Shown here piece after piece: positions 60,942 through 64,000 of a stretch of DNA of 64,000 bases. Within the stretch, counting starts at the first letter, position 1; each line of letters begins with the position of its first letter. The notes beneath the pieces were generated by a model. The model was not told the DNA's origin, did not search any database, and saw nothing but the letters and a program-made list of their open reading frames with translations. The stretch spans positions 1 through 64,000 of the forward strand of contig JAAYSC010000023.1 of the NCBI GenBank assembly GCA_012524025.1, read 5' to 3'. The stretch is from Clostridiales bacterium. GTDB lineage: Bacteria > Bacillota > Clostridia > Oscillospirales > Acutalibacteraceae. The position numbers were made by a program, and so were the translations under genes.

Positions 60942-62318
60942 TCACTCACGCTTTTCGTAATGCTCATCAAGCAATTCATCACTTATTCGCCTTAACTCAC
61001 TGCGCGGTAAAATACGAAGCAGGTCCCAGCCAAGGTCTAAAGTTTCCTCAATGCTGCGGTTTGTTTCAAAACCTTGTGAAACATAACTATTTTCAAATTC
61101 ATCGGAAAACTTGGCATAAAGCTTGTCCATATCGGTAAGGGCCGCTTCACCTAAAATAACCATTAACTCTTTGGCATCTTTGCCGCGCGCATAGGCTGAA
61201 AAGAGCTGGTTCATGGTGTTTGAATGATCTTCACGGGTTTTGCCCTCACCGATCCCCTTGTCTTTAAGTCGGGACAAGGAGGGGAGGACATCAATGGGCG
61301 GTGTTATTCCACGCCGGTAAAGATCGCGCCCCAAGATTATTTGGCCTTCTGTTATATAACCGGTTAAGTCGGGGATGGGGTGAGTCTTATCATCTTCGGG
61401 CATGGACAAAATGGGTATGAGAGTGATACTGCCATCCTTTTCTTTTTGCCTGCCTGCCCTTTCATAGATTGACGCAAGGTCGGTATACATATAACCCGGG
61501 TAACCGCGCCTGCCCGGAACTTCCTTCCTGGCTGCGGATACTTCTCGCAAGGCATCAGCATAGTTGGTTATATCCGTTAAAATAACAAGCACATGCATAC
61601 CTTTTTCAAAGGCTAAATATTCGGCGGCTGTCAAAGCCATTTTTGGTGTTGCTATTCTTTCAATTGCAGGGTCATTGGCAAGGTTGGTAAACATTACCGT
61701 TCTGTCAATGGCACCGGTTGATTTAAAGCTTTCTACAAAAAATTCCGCTTCCTCAAATGTAATACCTATTGCGGCAAAAACAACCGCAAATTGTTCGTCT
61801 GTACCCCTGACTCTGGCCTGTTTTGCAATTTGAGCCGCCAGCTGCGCATGCGGCAGACCCGAAGCCGAAAAAATAGGCAGTTTTTGCCCTCTTACCAGAG
61901 TGTTTAAGCCGTCAATGGCCGAAACGCCGGTCTGTATAAACTCTTGCGGGTAGTTACGCGCTGCCGGGTTCATGGGCTGGCCGTTAACATCCAGTCTTTT
62001 TTCGGGTATAATTTCGGGTCCATCATCAATAGGGCGGCCCAAGCCGTCAAAAACACGGCCCAACATGTCTTCGGAAACCCCGAGCTCCATTTGCCGGCCC
62101 AAGAAACGAACCTTGCTGTTTGACAAATTTACGCCCGCAGAGCTTTCAAAAAGCTGAACCAGTGCATTGCTGCCGTCAACTTCCAATACACGGCAACGGC
62201 GTTTTTCGCCGCTTTCCAACTCTATTTCGCCCAATTCGTTGAACTTAACCTCATCCACTTCACGCACTAACATAAGCGGTCCGGAAACTTCTTGAATTGT
62301 CCTATACTCTTTAAGCAT
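60942..62318 (-). CDS. atpB: V-type ATP synthase subunit B
   Basis: [62 protein letters not shown]. Confidence 0.96.
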   Translation of the reverse strand: MLKEYRTIQEVSGPLMLVREVDEVKFNELGEIELESGEKRRCRVLEVDGSNALVQLFESSAGVNLSNSKVRFLGRQMELGVSEDMLGRVFDGLGRPIDDGPEIIPEKRLDVNGQPMNPAARNYPQEFIQTGVSAIDGLNTLVRGQKLPIFSASGLPHAQLAAQIAKQARVRGTDEQFAVVFAAIGITFEEAEFFVESFKSTGAIDRTVMFTNLANDPAIERIATPKMALTAAEYLAFEKGMHVLVILTDITNYADALREVSAARKEVPGRRGYPGYMYTDLASIYERAGRQKEKDGSITLIPILSMPEDDKTHPIPDLTGYITEGQIILGRDLYRRGITPPIDVLPSLSRLKDKGIGEGKTREDHSNTMNQLFSAYARGKDAKELMVILGEAALTDMDKLYAKFSDEFENSYVSQGFETNRSIEETLDLGWDLLRILPRSELRRISDELLDEHYEKRE

Positions 62319-64000
62319 CAGAACTCCTCCTTTTTCTCAAGCGCTTCTTTTAACTGTGCGTCAAGATCATCATGTGTTTTTTTATAGCTGCTTTCAATAT
62401 CATCTTCTTCGATATACTTGAAACGCCCGATAGCCTCTCGCACCGGCAAGGATGCAAGGTCTTCAATATCTGCACCGGCCTTCAAAGCTTGTAAAGAAAA
62501 CAAGTAATATTCCTCAACCAATTTCATCATTAAATATTGTTTTCGCAATGAAGTGTAAGTGTCTACATCGTGGAAGGCCAGCTGGTGCAAAAAGTCTTCC
62601 CTTATTGAGCGGGCCGCTTCCATTTTAAGGCGATCTTCGGGTGACAGAGCATCGATCCCCACCAAGCGGACAATTTCTTCAAGTTCTGCTTCGTCGGACA
62701 GCAAGGCCAACATGCGTTGCCTCATGGCAGTCCAGTCCGGTGCAAGGTTTAGGTCAAACCAAAGACCCAAACTGTCTGAATAAAGTGAATAGCTGGTAAG
62801 CCAGTTAATAGCGGGGAAATGGCGTTTGTAGGCCAAGGATGCATCAAGCCCCCAGAATACTTTAACTATACGAAGCGTGGCTTGTGAAACAGGTTCCGAT
62901 ATATCACCGCCGGGCGGGGATACGGCACCTATTACCGAAAGGGTACCCTCACGCTCTTCCGAACCCAGTGAAATTACCCTACCCGCTCTTTCATAAAATT
63001 GAGCCAAACGGCTGCCAAGGTAGGCCGGATAGCCTTCTTCGCCGGGCATTTCTTCCAACCTGCCCGACATTTCACGCAAGGCTTCAGCCCAACGGGAGGT
63101 AGAATCTGCCATCAAGGCCACAGAATAACCCATGTCCCTAAAATATTCCGCTATTGTAATGCCTGTATAAATTGAGGCTTCACGCGCAGCGACAGGCATA
63201 TCCGATGTGTTGGCTATAAGGACGGTTCTCTCCATCAGGGACTTGCCCGTATTGGGGTCGATGAGCTCGGGGAATTCATTGAGCACATCTGTCATTTCAT
63301 TGCCGCGCTCGCCGCAGCCTATGTACACGATAATATCTGCTTCTGCCCACTTGGCAAGTTGATGTTGAATTACGGTTTTTCCGCTACCGAAGGGGCCGGG
63401 TATGGCCGCAACCCCTCCTTTTGCCATGGGGAACAAAGTGTCTATAACCCTTTGCCCGGTAATGAGCGGCATGTCCGGAGTAAGTTTTTTAACAAAGGGC
63501 CTCCCCTGCCTTACGGGCCATTTTTGCATAAGGCTGATTTCGACTTCTTCACCTTGCTCGTCAGCGATAATGCAAACTGTTTCGGTAACTGTAAATTCGC
63601 CGCTCTTTATTGTTTTAACTTCACCGGCCAAACCGGGGGGTACCATAATTTTTTGTTCTACAATATCGCTTTCTTGCACTCGCCCAATGGCGTCACCGCC
63701 TGTAAGCTTTTGGCCCTCTTTTACGAGCGGCTCAAAGGTCCACTTTTTTTCACGGTCCAAGGCCGGCACTTCCACACCCCTGGGTAAATTGTTGCCTACC
63801 ATGTCTCGAATAACATCAAGCGGGCGCTGAATTCCGTCAAAAATGCCACCTATCAGGCCCGGGCCCAATTCAACGCTTAAGGGCACCCCTGTGGATACAA
63901 CAGGCTCGCCTGTGCCCAAACCGGCCGTTTCTTCGTAAACTTGTATGGATGCCCTATCACCGTGCATCTCAATAATTTCACCGATCAGGCGCGCGTCACT
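62318..64000 (-). CDS. atpA: V-type ATP synthase subunit A (5' end beyond window)
   Basis: [17 protein letters not shown] Walker [31 protein letters not shown]; reading frame stays open past 63967 to the window edge ([18 protein letters not shown]). Confidence 0.95.
   Translation of the reverse strand, partial: SDARLIGEIIEMHGDRASIQVYEETAGLGTGEPVVSTGVPLSVELGPGLIGGIFDGIQRPLDVIRDMVGNNLPRGVEVPALDREKKWTFEPLVKEGQKLTGGDAIGRVQESDIVEQKIMVPPGLAGEVKTIKSGEFTVTETVCIIADEQGEEVEISLMQKWPVRQGRPFVKKLTPDMPLITGQRVIDTLFPMAKGGVAAIPGPFGSGKTVIQHQLAKWAEADIIVYIGCGERGNEMTDVLNEFPELIDPNTGKSLMERTVLIANTSDMPVAAREASIYTGITIAEYFRDMGYSVALMADSTSRWAEALREMSGRLEEMPGEEGYPAYLGSRLAQFYERAGRVISLGSEEREGTLSVIGAVSPPGGDISEPVSQATLRIVKVFWGLDASLAYKRHFPAINWLTSYSLYSDSLGLWFDLNLAPDWTAMRQRMLALLSDEAELEEIVRLVGIDALSPEDRLKMEAARSIREDFLHQLAFHDVDTYTSLRKQYLMMKLVEEYYLFSLQALKAGADIEDLASLPVREAIGRFKYIEEDDIESSYKKTHDDLDAQLKEALEKKEEF

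Noticed and set aside
63359-63830. two 142-aa plus-strand ORFs
   Set aside because: Antisense to V-ATPase subunit A in two frames.
60285-64000. V-type rather than F-type ATPase as unusual
   Set aside because: V/A-type ATPases are frequent in fermentative Firmicutes.

Overview
The window looks like a low-GC Gram-positive (Clostridia-like) chromosomal segment with about 50 confident protein genes, mostly core housekeeping. From left to right it contains: a transposase 3' fragment; a divergent myo-inositol locus (iolG / iolB-iolD-iolE-metallophosphoesterase); an orphan E2-type acyltransferase and a GH4 glycosidase; metH(short)-metF; a long SDR-type epimerase; a DapA/NanA-family aldolase; folC-valS-fumarase beta; two DivIVA-like acidic proteins carrying GAA microsatellites; a split transketolase; rluD-lspA-divIVA-sepF-yggS; miaA-mutL-mutS-ricA-like-miaB; cysS-cysE behind a T-box leader; pgsA-rimO-recX-recA with a LexA-type box; rpmB; pyrB carrying a PyrI-like zinc tail; two tRNA-Leu genes; a carbohydrate-like cluster (DUF4838, YdjC, PHP, phosphoesterase); ligA; a 6S-RNA-like locus; a corrinoid/UroD/flavin-oxidoreductase locus; and the 3' part of a V-type ATPase operon (D-B-A). 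No CRISPR array, prophage or recognisable defence island was seen. The most interesting unexplained element is a ~330-nt non-coding transcription unit between ligA and the DUF1292 gene, with a perfect consensus promoter and an intrinsic terminator. All homology calls come from reading the protein sequences; no database search was run.
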